A stretch of DNA of 64,000 nucleotides from Caviibacterium pharyngocola. GTDB taxonomy: Bacteria > Pseudomonadota > Gammaproteobacteria > Enterobacterales > Pasteurellaceae. The translations under genes were made by a program, and so were the position numbers. The notes beneath the pieces are model-generated. The model made no database searches. It had not been told where the DNA came from and worked only from the letters and a program-made list of their open reading frames with translations. The stretch is from positions 1-64,000 of the forward strand of contig NZ_PHGZ01000008.1 in assembly GCF_002795405.1 (NCBI RefSeq), written 5' to 3'. Below are positions 17,635 through 27,213 of the stretch, piece after piece; within the stretch, counting starts at the first letter, position 1; each line of letters begins with the position of its first letter.

Positions 17635-17874
17635 TTATCTGTTTTTACTGGATTGAGATAAAACAGAACCAGCTAATGACTTGGTTATATCAGAATAATG
17701 TTCAGAATTTAAAGCTTTTGATGCTTTTGTTTCCAATTCACTACTAGTAATTTTATCAGTATTAGTTTGAGCTAACACAGAACCTGCTAATTTTTTTTGA
17801 ATTTGAGATGAATTAGGATCTCTTAAAACACTTGAAGCTAAAGAACTTAGCTGCGATGAACTCTGTTTAGACAT
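17635..17874 (-). CDS. Small internally repeated protein of unknown function
   Basis: This 79-residue polar protein is built from two similar halves: residues 9-36 end in KKLAGSVLAQ and residues 45-74 end in KSLAGSVLSQ. The start has a GGAGAT site. There is no signal peptide, membrane segment or cysteine. I recall similar short LAGSVLAQ-repeat proteins as uncharacterised genes in other Gram-negative genomes but cannot assign a function. It lies at the infB edge of the accessory insert, upstream of the AAA+ gene in the same direction. Confidence 0.65.
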   Translation of the reverse strand: MSKQSSSQLSSLASSVLRDPNSSQIQKKLAGSVLAQTNTDKITSSELETKASKALNSEHYSDITKSLAGSVLSQSSKNR

Positions 17875-17908
17875 TTAGCTATATCTCCATTTCTCTGTTT
17901 ACCAATAT

Positions 17909-17937
17909 GAGCAATGATCAAAAATTTGTCATTGCTC
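17909..17937. promoter_or_regulatory. Dyad upstream of the small repeat protein gene
   Basis: GAGCAATGA and TCATTGCTC are perfect 9-bp arms, extendable inward with CAAA/TTTG. It lies 35 bases upstream of the start at 17874 and could be its operator, or a terminator-like hairpin at the insert boundary. Confidence 0.45.
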
Positions 17938-17982
17938 TATTAAGATATGAGCTCATCCATCTTTTTCAAGACTCTGTATAAA

Positions 17983-18017
17983 AATTAAAAGCTGAGCATT
18001 ATACCCAGCTTTTTAAC
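17983..18017 (-). terminator. infB terminator
   Basis: Read on the minus strand, AAAAGCTG and CAGCTTTT form the stem and AATTTTT follows. It ends the tRNA-fMet/rimP/nusA/infB transcript just before the accessory insert. Confidence 0.7.
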
Positions 18018-18029
18018 TTTTAGAACGAA

Positions 18030-20555
18030 TTAAATCGAACGCTTAACCTCGACCACTTCGAATACCTCGATTTGGTCGCCGACTTTCACGTCGTTGTAGT
18101 TTTTCACGCCGATACCACATTCCATACCGTTACGCACTTCGGATACGTCGTCTTTGAAGCGGCGGAGAGATTCGAGTTCGCCTTCAAAGATAACCACATT
18201 ATCACGTAGAACGCGGATTGGGTTGTTACGTTTCACGATACCTTCGGTTACCATACAACCTGCGATTGCACCGAATTTCGGATGGCGGAACACATCGCGC
18301 ACTTCAGCCAAGCCGATGATTTCTTGCTTGAATTCAGGTTGTAACATACCGCTCATTGCTGCTTTGATTTCGTTTAATAATTCGTAAATAATTGAATAAT
18401 AACGTAAATCAATGTTTTCCGATTCGATGATACGACGAGCGGAGGCATCGGCACGGACGTTGAAGCCAACGATAATCGCGTTGGATGCCGCAGCAAGCGT
18501 TGCGTCGGTTTCAGTAATACCGCCTACGCCGGAGCCGACGACATTCACTTTCACTTCGTCCGTTGACAATTCTTGTAACGCTTGAACAATCGCTTCGACG
18601 GAACCTTGTACGTCCGCTTTGACGATAACGTTAAGTTCAGCCACATCGCCTTCCGCCATATTGCTAAACATATTTTCCAGTTTCGCTTTTTGTTGGCGCG
18701 CCAATTTCACATCACGGAATTTGCCTTGACGATATAATGCCACTTCGCGCGCTTTTTTCTCGTCACGCACAACCGTCGCTTCGTCACCGGCAGCCGGTAC
18801 GCCGGACAAGCCTAATACTTCCACCGGAATCGACGGGCCGGCGGCTTCGATATCTTTACCGTCTTCATCACGCATTGCGCGAACACGACCGTATTCAAAA
18901 CCGCATAGTACGATATCGCCGCGACGTAAAGTACCGGATTGAACCAAAATAGTCGCAACCGGGCCGCGTCCTTTATCAAGATAAGATTCGATCACCACAC
19001 CGCTTGCCATACCGTCTTTCACGGCGGTCAATTCAAGCACTTCGGATTGCAATAAGATCGCATCTAATAATTCGTCAACACCGGTACCTTTCTTCGCAGA
19101 AACATAAACGAATTGCGTGTCACCGCCGAATTTTTCCGCGATCACTTCGTGTTGTAACAATTCTTGCTCTACGCGATCCGGATTGGCTTCCGGTTTATCG
19201 ATTTTATTCACCGCCACCACAATAGGTACGCCCGCCGCTTTCGCGTGCTGGATCGCCTCGATGGTTTGCGGCATTACTCCGTCATCCGCCGCAACGACAA
19301 GTACAACGATATCCGTTGCTTTCGCACCGCGCGCACGCATAGAAGTAAACGCCGCGTGTCCCGGGGTATCTAAGAAGGTGATCATTTTGCCGTCTTCGGT
19401 TTCAACGTGGTATGCACCGATATGTTGCGTAATACCGCCCGCTTCGCCTGCGGCGACTTTCGCTTTACGAATATAGTCAAGCAATGAAGTTTTACCGTGG
19501 TCAACGTGACCCATAATAGTCACCACCGGCGCACGATTCACTTTTTCCGCATTGACGTCACGATCTTCCAATACGGATTCTTCCAATTCGTTTTCTTTAC
19601 GCAAGATCACTTTATGACCCATTTCTTCCGCAACCAACTGCGCGGTTTCTTGGTCGATCACTTGGTTAATCGTCACCATTTCGCCCATTTTCATCATTGT
19701 TTTGATGATTTCGGTAGCTTTCACCGCCATTTTATTGGCAAGTTCCGCGACGGTAATGGTTTCGCCGATCACCACATCGCGGTTAACCGGTGCGGCAGGT
19801 TTGGTAAAGCCTTGTTGAATGGCGCTGCCTTTCTTCGCTTGTTTACCTTTGCCACCTTTACCGTCTTTTTGGTTACGGCGATTCGATTCGCGCTCGTTTT
19901 TGGAACTTTCATCCTCACGTCCGCCTTTTTTCGCTTTCGCCACTTTATTTTTACCACGACCGCGATTTTCATTGCGACGTTCTTCTTCGTCTTCCGCTTC
20001 AAGAGCATAGCTAGAAGTCAAATGATAATCCGCATAATCGTCCGAACCGTCGTTATTGCCGTGTTCGTTTGCCATTTCCGCATAACGTTTGGCTTCTTCC
20101 GCCGCTTTACGCGCTTTTTCTTCGGCTTTTTGGCGGGCTAATTCATCCGCTTTGCGACGTAATTCCGCTTCTTCGGCGCGACGTTTTTCTTTTTCGCTGT
20201 CCGTGGCTTTTGCTTCCGCTTTAAGTGCGGTGTTTTTTTCGTTTGTTTTGCTTTCTGCCACTTTTGCCGCTGCTTGCGCTTTGGCTTTTTCTTCCGCCGC
20301 AAGACGCGCTTTTTCTTCCGCTTCGCGTTTGGCTTGTTCTTCCGCCGCTTTTTTCTCCGCTTCTTCCTTCGCTTTTAATTTCGCTTGTTCTTCCGCTTTG
20401 ATCGCCGCTTCAGTCGGCACAGTACGTTTTTTACGCACTTCGACTTGCACTTCTTTGCTCCGACCACCGGTCGTCGTGCCGCTCACGGTCGTTTTAGTAC
20501 GACGTTGTAAGCTCAGTTTTTTCGGAGCATTCGATTGTTTTACTTCATCCGTCAT
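18030..20555 (-). CDS. infB: Translation initiation factor IF-2
   Basis: IF-2 is the GTPase that brings fMet-tRNA to the 30S subunit and promotes subunit joining. It has 841 residues. The N-terminal half is a long, low-complexity Glu/Ala/Lys-rich region (about residues 45-180) followed by a basic stretch. The G-domain has [14 protein letters not shown] and NKIDKPEA. Domains II-IV follow, with the C2 domain ending in [17 protein letters not shown]. It starts 14 bases after nusA with an AAGGAG site. Placement with nusA and tRNA-fMet is the standard operon. Confidence 0.97.
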   Translation of the reverse strand: MTDEVKQSNAPKKLSLQRRTKTTVSGTTTGGRSKEVQVEVRKKRTVPTEAAIKAEEQAKLKAKEEAEKKAAEEQAKREAEEKARLAAEEKAKAQAAAKVAESKTNEKNTALKAEAKATDSEKEKRRAEEAELRRKADELARQKAEEKARKAAEEAKRYAEMANEHGNNDGSDDYADYHLTSSYALEAEDEEERRNENRGRGKNKVAKAKKGGREDESSKNERESNRRNQKDGKGGKGKQAKKGSAIQQGFTKPAAPVNRDVVIGETITVAELANKMAVKATEIIKTMMKMGEMVTINQVIDQETAQLVAEEMGHKVILRKENELEESVLEDRDVNAEKVNRAPVVTIMGHVDHGKTSLLDYIRKAKVAAGEAGGITQHIGAYHVETEDGKMITFLDTPGHAAFTSMRARGAKATDIVVLVVAADDGVMPQTIEAIQHAKAAGVPIVVAVNKIDKPEANPDRVEQELLQHEVIAEKFGGDTQFVYVSAKKGTGVDELLDAILLQSEVLELTAVKDGMASGVVIESYLDKGRGPVATILVQSGTLRRGDIVLCGFEYGRVRAMRDEDGKDIEAAGPSIPVEVLGLSGVPAAGDEATVVRDEKKAREVALYRQGKFRDVKLARQQKAKLENMFSNMAEGDVAELNVIVKADVQGSVEAIVQALQELSTDEVKVNVVGSGVGGITETDATLAAASNAIIVGFNVRADASARRIIESENIDLRYYSIIYELLNEIKAAMSGMLQPEFKQEIIGLAEVRDVFRHPKFGAIAGCMVTEGIVKRNNPIRVLRDNVVIFEGELESLRRFKDDVSEVRNGMECGIGVKNYNDVKVGDQIEVFEVVEVKRSI

Positions 20556-20569
20556 AATGTTATTACTCC

Positions 20570-22057
20570 TTATTCTTCACTGAACCAGCAAATATTACGC
20601 GCAGCCATAATTAATTCCGCCGCTTGTTCAGCGCTTAATTCTTCAATATCCGCCAAATCGTCCACGCCTTGTTCGGCCAGTTCTTCTAGTCCGGTAATGC
20701 CTTTTTCCGCTAATTTTAAGGCGATATGGCGATTCATTCCGTCAAGATTTAACAGACGATCCTCGATTTGCGCTTGTTTTAACGCTTCTTCCTCCGCAAG
20801 TGCGGTCGCGGTTAACACATTTTTCGCGCGGGTTTGAAGTTCTTCCACCAAATCTTCGTCTTCCAAACCGTCGATCGCGGTCAATTCGCTCACCGGCACA
20901 TAAGCTAATTCTTCAAGGGTGGAGAAACCTTCTTCTACCAAGATATGCGCAAATTCTTCATCAATCTCAAGGGCGTTCATAAAGAGTTTCACCACTTTAT
21001 TGTCTTCCGCTTGATGTTTTTCGTTTAGCTCGTCCGTGGTCATTACGTTCAACGTCCAACCGGTTAATTGCGTAGCCAAACGCACGTTTTGTCCGTTACG
21101 ACCGATGGCTTGCGCCAAATTCGCAGATTCAACCGCAATATCCATCGAATGACTATCTTCGTCCACCACAATCGAACTTACGTCGGCAGGTGCCATTGCA
21201 TTAATAACAAATTGCGCCGGATTATCATCCCATAACACGATATCAACGCGTTCGCCGCCCAATTCGTTGGTGATCGCCTGAACGCGCGCACCGCGCATAC
21301 CGACGCAAGCACCCACCGGATCGATACGTTTATCGTTGCTTTTCACCGCAATTTTTGCACGCGACCCCGGATCACGCGCCGCGCCTTTAATTTCAATTAA
21401 TTCTTCGCCGATTTCCGGTACTTCGATACGGAATAATTCGATGATCATTTCCGGTTTCGCACGAGTAACGAATAATTGCGCGCCTTTGCTTTCCGGATTC
21501 ACCTTATAAAGCACACCGCGCACGCGATCGCCCGGACGGAAATTTTCGCGCGGTAACATATCTTCGCGCATAATCACCGCTTCCGCTTGCTGACCTAAAT
21601 CCAAAATAATGCTTTCGCGGTTCACTTTTTTCACGGTACCGGTGACGATTTCACCTTCTTGCGAACGGAATTGTTCGACGATTTTATTGCGTTCCGCTTC
21701 ACGAATTTTCGTGCTAATCACTTGGCGCGCGGTTTGCATTGTAATGCGGTCAAAGGCGACGGATTCGATTTGATCTTCCACATAATCGCCGATTTGCGCG
21801 TTCGGATCTTCGAATTGCGCCGCTTCCAAGGTAATTTCTTTGGTCGGGTTGTTAACGTGTTCTACGACCAACCAACGACGGAAGGTGTCGAATTCGCCGG
21901 TTTTGGTGTTAATCACTACGCGCACGTCGATTTCTTGTTCGTATTTCTTTTTTGTCGAAAGCGCAATGGCACTTTCCAAGGCTTCGAAAATTTTCTCGCG
22001 CGGTAATAATTTTTCATTTGATACGGCTTCCGCCGCCAATAAAATTTCTTTGCTCAT
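20570..22057 (-). CDS. nusA: Transcription termination/antitermination factor NusA
   Basis: NusA binds RNA polymerase and nascent RNA and affects pausing, termination and antitermination. The order is an N-terminal polymerase-binding domain, S1 ([20 protein letters not shown]), KH1 ([25 protein letters not shown]), KH2 ([17 protein letters not shown]) and two C-terminal acidic repeats. The start chosen is ATG 22057 ([19 protein letters not shown]) after GGGAGAAG. A longer in-frame form from 22150 would overlap rimP and adds no conserved sequence. The result is 495 residues, the length usual for the enterobacterial/Pasteurellaceae type. Confidence 0.96.
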   Translation of the reverse strand: MSKEILLAAEAVSNEKLLPREKIFEALESAIALSTKKKYEQEIDVRVVINTKTGEFDTFRRWLVVEHVNNPTKEITLEAAQFEDPNAQIGDYVEDQIESVAFDRITMQTARQVISTKIREAERNKIVEQFRSQEGEIVTGTVKKVNRESIILDLGQQAEAVIMREDMLPRENFRPGDRVRGVLYKVNPESKGAQLFVTRAKPEMIIELFRIEVPEIGEELIEIKGAARDPGSRAKIAVKSNDKRIDPVGACVGMRGARVQAITNELGGERVDIVLWDDNPAQFVINAMAPADVSSIVVDEDSHSMDIAVESANLAQAIGRNGQNVRLATQLTGWTLNVMTTDELNEKHQAEDNKVVKLFMNALEIDEEFAHILVEEGFSTLEELAYVPVSELTAIDGLEDEDLVEELQTRAKNVLTATALAEEEALKQAQIEDRLLNLDGMNRHIALKLAEKGITGLEELAEQGVDDLADIEELSAEQAAELIMAARNICWFSEE

Positions 22058-22082
22058 TATGGTTTCTTCTCCCTTTCTAAAT

Positions 22083-22538
22083 CTAGAATTTCGCAATAAC
22101 ATTCGCTTTTTGAATGTTACCGAACACAAAAATTTGTTCCTGACCGTCAACCGTTAAAGTCAACATATCATTGTCGATTTTTTCCAATTTACCTTGCCAT
22201 TTACGACGATCCGACACCGGAATACGCAAATGCAATGCAATATCTTCGCCGATAAAACGTTGATATTGCGCCAAAGTGAACAGCGGGCGATCCAAACCCG
22301 GTGAAGACACTTCAAGATTGTATTTATCCGCAATCGGATCTTCCACATCCAGCACTGCGCTGACTTGGCGACTGACATCGGCGCAATCATCAACCGTCAC
22401 GCCGCCTTCTTTGTCAATATATAAGCGAACGGTTAAAAATCGACCGCTGCGCTGACATTCGATACCCCAAAGTTCGCAGCCTAAATCTTCTACCGAACTT
22501 TGTAATAAATCTTGTAATTTTTCCTCTAAAGTTGCCAA
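22083..22538 (-). CDS. rimP: Ribosome maturation factor RimP
   Basis: RimP is needed for 30S subunit assembly, especially the 3' domain. The 151-residue protein begins [20 protein letters not shown] and has [20 protein letters not shown], the family signature. The start codon is TTG at 22538; the strong AGGAGG five bases upstream decides it, and no ATG fits. It is the first protein gene after tRNA-fMet, with two hairpin terminators between them. Confidence 0.95.
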   Translation of the reverse strand: MATLEEKLQDLLQSSVEDLGCELWGIECQRSGRFLTVRLYIDKEGGVTVDDCADVSRQVSAVLDVEDPIADKYNLEVSSPGLDRPLFTLAQYQRFIGEDIALHLRIPVSDRRKWQGKLEKIDNDMLTLTVDGQEQIFVFGNIQKANVIAKF

Positions 22539-22570
22539 AACAACCTCCTAAAACTCAAAATTAAGACATA

Positions 22571-22590
22571 AAAAAAGGGCAATCAGCCCA
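22571..22590 (-). terminator. Second terminator/attenuator before rimP
   Basis: Read on the minus strand, GGGC-TGATT-GCCC is followed by TTTTTT. It lies 33 bases before the rimP start codon, downstream of the tRNA terminator at 22615-22637, so transcripts reaching rimP must pass both. Confidence 0.65.
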
Positions 22591-22614
22591 GTTCTACATC
22601 TAAATTGCTCGTAC

Positions 22615-22637
22615 AAAAAAACCCCAAAATTGGGGTT
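22615..22637 (-). terminator. tRNA-fMet terminator
   Basis: Read on the minus strand, AACCCC-AATTTT-GGGGTT is followed by a T-run. It lies 24 bases past the 3' end of the tRNA gene. Confidence 0.8.
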
Positions 22638-22660
22638 CCTTTACTGAACTTGTTGTAAAG

Positions 22661-22737
22661 TGGTTGCGGGGGCCGGATTTGAACCGACGGCCTTCGGGTT
22701 ATGAGCCCGACGAGCTACCAAGCTGCTCCACCCCGCG
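22661..22737 (-). tRNA. metY: Initiator tRNA-fMet (anticodon CAT)
   Basis: The 77-nt gene, with encoded CCA, begins CGCGGGGTGGAGCAG and closely matches the E. coli initiator tRNA. Initiator features are present: the first base C is unpaired with A72, and the anticodon stem has three G-C pairs (GGGCTCATAACCC). It lies at the head of the rimP-nusA-infB operon as metY does in E. coli. The gap 22539-22888 otherwise holds only its promoter and two terminators. Confidence 0.97.
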
Positions 22738-22753
22738 TCCGAAATATGGTGAC

Positions 22754-22782
22754 ATTATAGGGCTTTTAGGTATTAATATCAA
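22754..22782 (-). promoter_or_regulatory. Promoter of tRNA-fMet and the nusA-infB operon
   Basis: Read on the minus strand, TTGATA (22782-22777) is separated by 17 bases from a perfect TATAAT (22759-22754). The tRNA starts 16 bases further on. This is one of the best sigma-70 promoters in the window. Confidence 0.85.
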
Positions 22783-22888
22783 GTTTTTATTATAAAAAAT
22801 CACGCACGACAGCTTATCATTGGTTATTTTGCACAAAAAATCTTAATATTTCCACCGCACTTTCGCGGCGTTCATCGCCGAATCCGCG

Positions 22889-23020
22889 TTAGAATCGAAT
22901 GCCACTGCCGACACCGACGCCCAATCCGACACCGTTACTTCCGCCGCCGACACCGAATCCGCCGCCTACCGTACAAGCCGTCAACGCCAGCGCAAAAAAT
23001 AAAATCATTAATTTCTTCAT
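22889..23020 (-). CDS. Small glycine-rich lipoprotein
   Basis: The protein has only 43 residues. A short lipoprotein signal peptide MKKLMILFFALALTAC ends in the lipobox LTAC, and the mature part is almost entirely Gly and Val (TVGGGFGVGGGSNGVGLGVG). The ATG at 23020 has a strong GAGGAAA site; longer in-frame readings upstream lack one. It follows the kinase-like gene by 16 bases on the same strand and is likely co-transcribed. The function is unknown. Confidence 0.75.
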   Translation of the reverse strand: MKKLMILFFALALTACTVGGGFGVGGGSNGVGLGVGVGSGIRF

Positions 23021-23036
23021 TGTAATTTCCTCAGGG

Positions 23037-23765
23037 TTAATCAAAAGGGACGTTTTCAAACATCCGATAAACTGCGACCAAATCGCGTTTCGCCACAGAT
23101 TTAAATAATAACAAGAAACGATATAACCAATGATAGCGTCGCAAGGTCGCCAGCGTTTTTTGCCACACGTCTTTTTCACAATAAGTGCGGTATTTTTCGA
23201 TGCAGTTTTTCATTTCATCGTCGGATAACTCTCCGGTTCGCCCTAAACTGTGAATAAAAATCAAACTGTCGCGCACCTTCCGCGAGAGCAAATCCGCCTT
23301 GGATTCGCGGGATTCGAAATCGATAAACAGCACTTTTCCGTTATCCCAAAGCATATCGCGCAGCGCCGGTCGCCCGTGAATCAAACCTTGTTGATGCAAA
23401 TTCGCCAAAGCTTTCGCCGCGTCCTCCACGAATTGCATTTTTTGCGTGGCATCCAAAGTTTCATCGCTCAAGCGAGAACCGATAGACACGCCGCCGTCTT
23501 TTAATACGAAAAAATCTTCACCGAACAACATTAATTGCGGCACCGGCGCATTTTTTCGATTTAACTCGCTTAGCGTGCGCAACTCCCGCGCGAACGCCGC
23601 TTTCGGCTGCGGTTTTAATATCCGCCAAACACCGGTTAATTTTTCCGGCTGCTTAAGCCAAAATATTTCGCCCGCATAGTCGAAACGAGTTATTCGCTCG
23701 CCGCGATAACGCTCAAGCATATGCTGCACATAATCAGTAAAAGATAATTGGTCGGACGCCGACAT
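23037..23765 (-). CDS. Kinase-fold protein (BUD32/KdkA-like)
   Basis: This 242-residue cytoplasmic protein has a degenerate small-kinase fold. ALANLHQQGLIHGRPALRDML resembles the catalytic loop (HG in place of HRD) and VLFIDFES resembles the DFG motif with an aspartate kept. An invariant-lysine candidate lies in VWRILKPQ. It recalls Kdo/heptose kinases and BUD32-type kinases, but the substrate is unknown. The start at 23765 follows AAAGAGAG; a longer frame to 23837 lacks conserved sequence. It sits upstream of a small lipoprotein, which may hint at an envelope role. Confidence 0.65.
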   Translation of the reverse strand: MSASDQLSFTDYVQHMLERYRGERITRFDYAGEIFWLKQPEKLTGVWRILKPQPKAAFARELRTLSELNRKNAPVPQLMLFGEDFFVLKDGGVSIGSRLSDETLDATQKMQFVEDAAKALANLHQQGLIHGRPALRDMLWDNGKVLFIDFESRESKADLLSRKVRDSLIFIHSLGRTGELSDDEMKNCIEKYRTYCEKDVWQKTLATLRRYHWLYRFLLLFKSVAKRDLVAVYRMFENVPFD

Positions 23766-23928
23766 TATTCGTCTCTCTTTATTTGTTTTTGCTAAAAAGT
23801 GCGGTGAAAATCCGCAAAATAATTTGTTTATCCGCAATAAATCGACTACATTGGATTTAAATGCAAAATAATTTGTCTATATTAGCATAAAAATATTTTT
23901 CTCGGAAAAAAGAACCCAAGGAGCCGAA

Positions 23929-24486
23929 ATGTTCAACAAATTATTCTCTTATTGCCTGATTTTATTAGGCATATTTTTTGCCGCCAATGCCTCGGCGTTT
24001 TCCGTGACGGAAAACGAAATCAACGCTTATTTGGCAAAGAAAAATCAAATTAACGATAAATTCGGTTTACCCGGTTTATTTTATATTGACTATAATTTAC
24101 ACGATCTTTCCACAAAAGTCGGACAAATTGACGAAAAACGAGTGGAAATCAGCGGTACGATCGACGGCAGTTTCAGCCTCAAAAATAAACCTATCGTCGC
24201 CACGTTGAATTTAACCTTCGACACCGTTCCCTATTATGATCCGCAAGAAGGTTCGGTTTATTTAAAAGACGTCAGAATTTTGCGTTGGTCGGGCTCGCCG
24301 GATAGCGCAATGCAACAACTGCAAGGCATAATGCCCTTTTTAAGCCAGAACATTGCAAGTCTAATTAACCATATCCCGATCTACACGTTGGATGACAGCA
24401 AAGCGCGCGATGCGATCATCAAAAAATTCGCCAAAGGCATTCGCGTGGAACAAGGGAAATTGGTGTTGGAATCGGATTTTTTATAA
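23929..24486 (+). CDS. DUF1439 family exported protein (YceB-like)
   Basis: The protein has 185 residues and an N-terminal signal peptide (hydrophobic LFSYCLILLGIFFAANASA, cleavage likely after ASA). The mature part (FSVTENEINAYLAKK... , later LKDVRILRWSG) matches the DUF1439/YceB group of tubular lipid-binding-like envelope proteins. Unlike E. coli YceB, no lipobox cysteine is evident, so it is probably periplasmic and soluble. It has its own promoter region after the divergent kinase-like gene and ends at a strong terminator. Confidence 0.7.
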   Translation: MFNKLFSYCLILLGIFFAANASAFSVTENEINAYLAKKNQINDKFGLPGLFYIDYNLHDLSTKVGQIDEKRVEISGTIDGSFSLKNKPIVATLNLTFDTVPYYDPQEGSVYLKDVRILRWSGSPDSAMQQLQGIMPFLSQNIASLINHIPIYTLDDSKARDAIIKKFAKGIRVEQGKLVLESDFL

Positions 24487-24520
24487 AAAAACGCCCTGAG
24501 ATTTTCAGGGCGTTGTCGTT
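24484..24520. terminator. Terminator between the DUF1439 gene and nagK
   Basis: ACGCCCTGA (24491-24499) and TCAGGGCGT (24505-24513) form the stem, with an A-run on the left and a T-rich right side, so it can serve both convergent genes. Confidence 0.8.
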
Positions 24521-25435
24521 TTAGCGGGATAAAAATAACGCCGCCGCGCCGCGCACACCACCGGAATCGCCGTAACGCGCTTTTTTGATTAACGGAATTT
24601 TCGCACTGCGCATTAAATGTGCCGGTAAGGCTTTCGGCAAGGCTTCGTATAAATAATCGAAATTCGATAAGCCGCCGCCTAACACGATCACATTCGGATC
24701 AAGTGCGGTGATAATATTGCCGATTGAGATCGCGCAAAGTTCGATAAATAATTCGACGAATTCCACCGCACTTTGCTCGCCGGCGTAGAATTTTTCGATA
24801 ATTTCTTTGGCGGATAACGCCTCGCCTTTTAAATCGCGATAGAGCATTTCAAAGCCGCGACCGGATAAATAGGTATCCAAACAGGCACGGTTGCCGCAGC
24901 CGCAATCATAAATCGGCGCTTTATCCCAGCCCAATAATTTCAAGGCGTGATAATTTAATTGCAAATGACCGAGCTCGCCCGCCATTCCCGTTTGTCCGGA
25001 ATGTACTTTGCCGTCGATGACGATACCGCCGCCGAAACCGGTGCCGAGGATCAAGCCCAATACGCAAGGATATTGTTGATTTTCTTCGTCCCAAGCTTCG
25101 GAAAGCGCGAAGCAATTCGCGTCGTTTTCCGCCCGCACTTCGCGATCCAAACGTTCGGATAAATCTTTCAAAATCGGTTTGTTATCGGCAACGCGAATAT
25201 TGGTGATTTCCGCAATGCCCGTTTCTTTGTTAACGAATCCTGGCAAACCTAACCCGACCGTGCCTTTACAACCGAATTTTTCATCGGCTTTTTTCACCAA
25301 ATTTACGATGGCATTCAACCATTCTTCATAGTTATCTTGCGGGGTCGGCACGCGTTCGGAATACTGTCTTTCCAACTTTTCATTAAAAACGGCAAGTTCG
25401 ATTTTCGTGCCGCCGATGTCAAATCCGTAATACAT
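24521..25435 (-). CDS. nagK: N-acetyl-D-glucosamine kinase NagK
   Basis: This ROK-family sugar kinase phosphorylates GlcNAc, mostly from cell-wall recycling, to GlcNAc-6-P. The start [17 protein letters not shown] carries the ATP-binding DxGGTK. The ROK signature with zinc ligands is [10 protein letters not shown] and [17 protein letters not shown]. The 304-residue length equals that of E. coli NagK. The start has a GGAGAG site. It stands alone, convergent with the DUF1439 gene. Confidence 0.92.
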   Translation of the reverse strand: MYYGFDIGGTKIELAVFNEKLERQYSERVPTPQDNYEEWLNAIVNLVKKADEKFGCKGTVGLGLPGFVNKETGIAEITNIRVADNKPILKDLSERLDREVRAENDANCFALSEAWDEENQQYPCVLGLILGTGFGGGIVIDGKVHSGQTGMAGELGHLQLNYHALKLLGWDKAPIYDCGCGNRACLDTYLSGRGFEMLYRDLKGEALSAKEIIEKFYAGEQSAVEFVELFIELCAISIGNIITALDPNVIVLGGGLSNFDYLYEALPKALPAHLMRSAKIPLIKKARYGDSGGVRGAAALFLSR

Positions 25436-25565
25436 TTTTTCTCTCCAATTTGATTTAAACTAAACATTCATTTCGTTCGCGTCTCACGAGGTAAAACGCG
25501 ATAAATTGCAACGACAAACGCCATTACGTATAAAAAAACTCGCCAAATTTTAACCGCACTTCGCC

Positions 25566-26306
25566 CTATTTTTCTATGCGAAAGATCAGTTTTTTCTGCA
25601 AAAAAGCAAATAATCCGAGATGTAACAGCCAAGCGATTAAAATGGAAACACCTAAATCTATCGGATAATGCATACCTAAACGTAATCTGCTGATTAAAAT
25701 TAATAACGCCCAAATCGCGATAACAGGAACGAATTTCTTGATTTTCGGCGCTTGTTTGCCGAAAAGCTCGGAAAATCCCACCGCCAACATTAGCCACGAG
25801 GCGGCAAAAATACTGTGACCGGAAGGAAAAGAATAACCGGTTTCTTTCGCGCGATGTTCGATCAACCAAGAAGGAACGGATTGTGGTTCGAGCGACAAAT
25901 CCGAATAATATCGACGCACCCAATAGGCGCGCGATTTGCGATCTGCATTATAAAAAAATTGTCGATCAACTTCCGAATGTTGTTCCATTGCAACCACAAA
26001 CGGACGCGGTTCGGCAAACAGTGTTTTTAATCCGCTTTTTATACCTTGGGTCAAACCGATGGAACACAGCATTAACGCGATGATCCATAGCGCCGTTTTT
26101 CTATCCTTTATCGCGCGGAAATACAAGAAGATAAAAAATGCGCAAGTCAACAAGGCATAAGGCAAGCTGCCGGTTTCCGTTACCAGATATAAAAAATAAT
26201 CAACGGCGCCGTTCGTTTCGTTTTCTTGCCATTGCCAATGGCTTAACCACGCAAAAATCGGGACAAAGCAAAGCAATAAGGTATATAATGACAGGCGTTT
26301 TAACAT
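25566..26306 (-). CDS. pgpB: Phosphatidylglycerophosphatase B-type PAP2 phosphatase
   Basis: This inner-membrane lipid phosphatase of 246 residues has about six membrane segments. The PAP2 motifs are complete: KSGLKTLFAEPRPF, YSFPSGHSIFAASW with the catalytic histidine, and SRLRLGMHYPIDLGVS. PgpB-type enzymes dephosphorylate phosphatidylglycerol phosphate and undecaprenyl pyrophosphate. The gene is divergent from ribA with a 71-base gap, the same arrangement as in H. influenzae. Confidence 0.88.
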   Translation of the reverse strand: MLKRLSLYTLLLCFVPIFAWLSHWQWQENETNGAVDYFLYLVTETGSLPYALLTCAFFIFLYFRAIKDRKTALWIIALMLCSIGLTQGIKSGLKTLFAEPRPFVVAMEQHSEVDRQFFYNADRKSRAYWVRRYYSDLSLEPQSVPSWLIEHRAKETGYSFPSGHSIFAASWLMLAVGFSELFGKQAPKIKKFVPVIAIWALLILISRLRLGMHYPIDLGVSILIAWLLHLGLFAFLQKKLIFRIEK

Positions 26307-26377
26307 TTTAATAACTTAAAAAGATTTGAAGGGCTTATTTTAGCATTATTCAATAAAAAGAGAATAAGGATTCGTTT

Positions 26378-27031
26378 ATGTCAAAAATTCAGCTTGTGAC
26401 TGAAGCTAATCTGCCGACCGAATTCGGTATTTTTCGGATTGTCGGCTTTGAATTTCCCGATACGAAAAAAGAACATATTGCGCTGGTAATGGGCGATATT
26501 GCCGATCAAGCGGAGCCGGTGCTTGCGCGTATTCACTCGGAATGTTTAACCGGCGACGCATTGCACAGTTTAAAATGCGATTGCGGTTTTCAACTGGCAA
26601 CGGCGTTGCGACAAATCAGCGAAGCCGGACGCGGCGTGTTGATTTATCATCGCGAAGAAGGTCGCGGCATCGGTTTGATCAATAAAATCCGCGCCTATTC
26701 TTTACAAGATAAAGGTTTGGACACCATTGAGGCGAATCTCGCCCTCGGTTTTGCCGCGGACGAACGAAATTTTTCCGTATGCGCCGATATGTTCGAGTTG
26801 TTAGGCGTGAAACAAGTGCGTTTGCTCACCAATAATCCGGCAAAAATCGATACGATGAAAAAAGCGGGCATTAATGTAGTGGAACGCGTGCCGTTGAATG
26901 TCGGCGAAAACCGCTACAATACCGAATATTTGGATACCAAAGCCAAAAAAATGGGACATTTTATCGTGCATAATAATCAAAAACATTTGTTAGACTGTCC
27001 GCATTGCCAAGAAGAAATTCCGCGTAAATAA
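26378..27031 (+). CDS. ribA: GTP cyclohydrolase II
   Basis: RibA opens GTP to the first riboflavin intermediate, releasing formate and pyrophosphate. The zinc-binding [18 protein letters not shown] and the active site [11 protein letters not shown] are intact, and the length of 217 residues is normal. An AAGGAT site precedes the ATG. The short, structured gap before accA shows no further gene. Confidence 0.95.
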   Translation: MSKIQLVTEANLPTEFGIFRIVGFEFPDTKKEHIALVMGDIADQAEPVLARIHSECLTGDALHSLKCDCGFQLATALRQISEAGRGVLIYHREEGRGIGLINKIRAYSLQDKGLDTIEANLALGFAADERNFSVCADMFELLGVKQVRLLTNNPAKIDTMKKAGINVVERVPLNVGENRYNTEYLDTKAKKMGHFIVHNNQKHLLDCPHCQEEIPRK

Positions 27032-27213
27032 AGAAAAGGTCACGGCGCGTAATCACACGCGCCGCAAATGCTCTTACCAGCAAAATTTCCGCATAAAACG
27101 CCTGATTTTTTTGTAAAAAAAGCATACAATGCTCGGCAGATTTGCACCCTGCCGAAAATCTTGTTAAAGTGCGGTGTAATTTTGTGCCGAATCACTGAAT
27201 GTAGGAAAGACAA

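Noticed and set aside
6833-17874. Prophage or integrative element carrying the restriction genes
   Set aside because: No integrase, transposase, phage structural gene or flanking direct repeat could be seen at the two borders.
18030-20555. Second internal start giving a shorter IF-2 form
   Set aside because: Such forms exist in E. coli, but no clear internal ribosome-binding site with start codon could be assigned from sequence alone.
19497-20583. Plus-strand open frames opposite infB
   Set aside because: They mirror the Glu/Ala/Lys-rich low-complexity part of IF-2 (Phe- and Ser-rich in reverse), have no ribosome-binding sites and match nothing known.
22058-22150. Longer NusA starting at 22150
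   Set aside because: It would overlap rimP, the extra residues do not resemble NusA, and a strong ribosome-binding site precedes ATG 22057.
25468-25923. A 151-codon minus-strand frame overlapping pgpB
   Set aside because: It overlaps the well-supported pgpB in another frame; its residues are rich in Arg and Phe with no motif.
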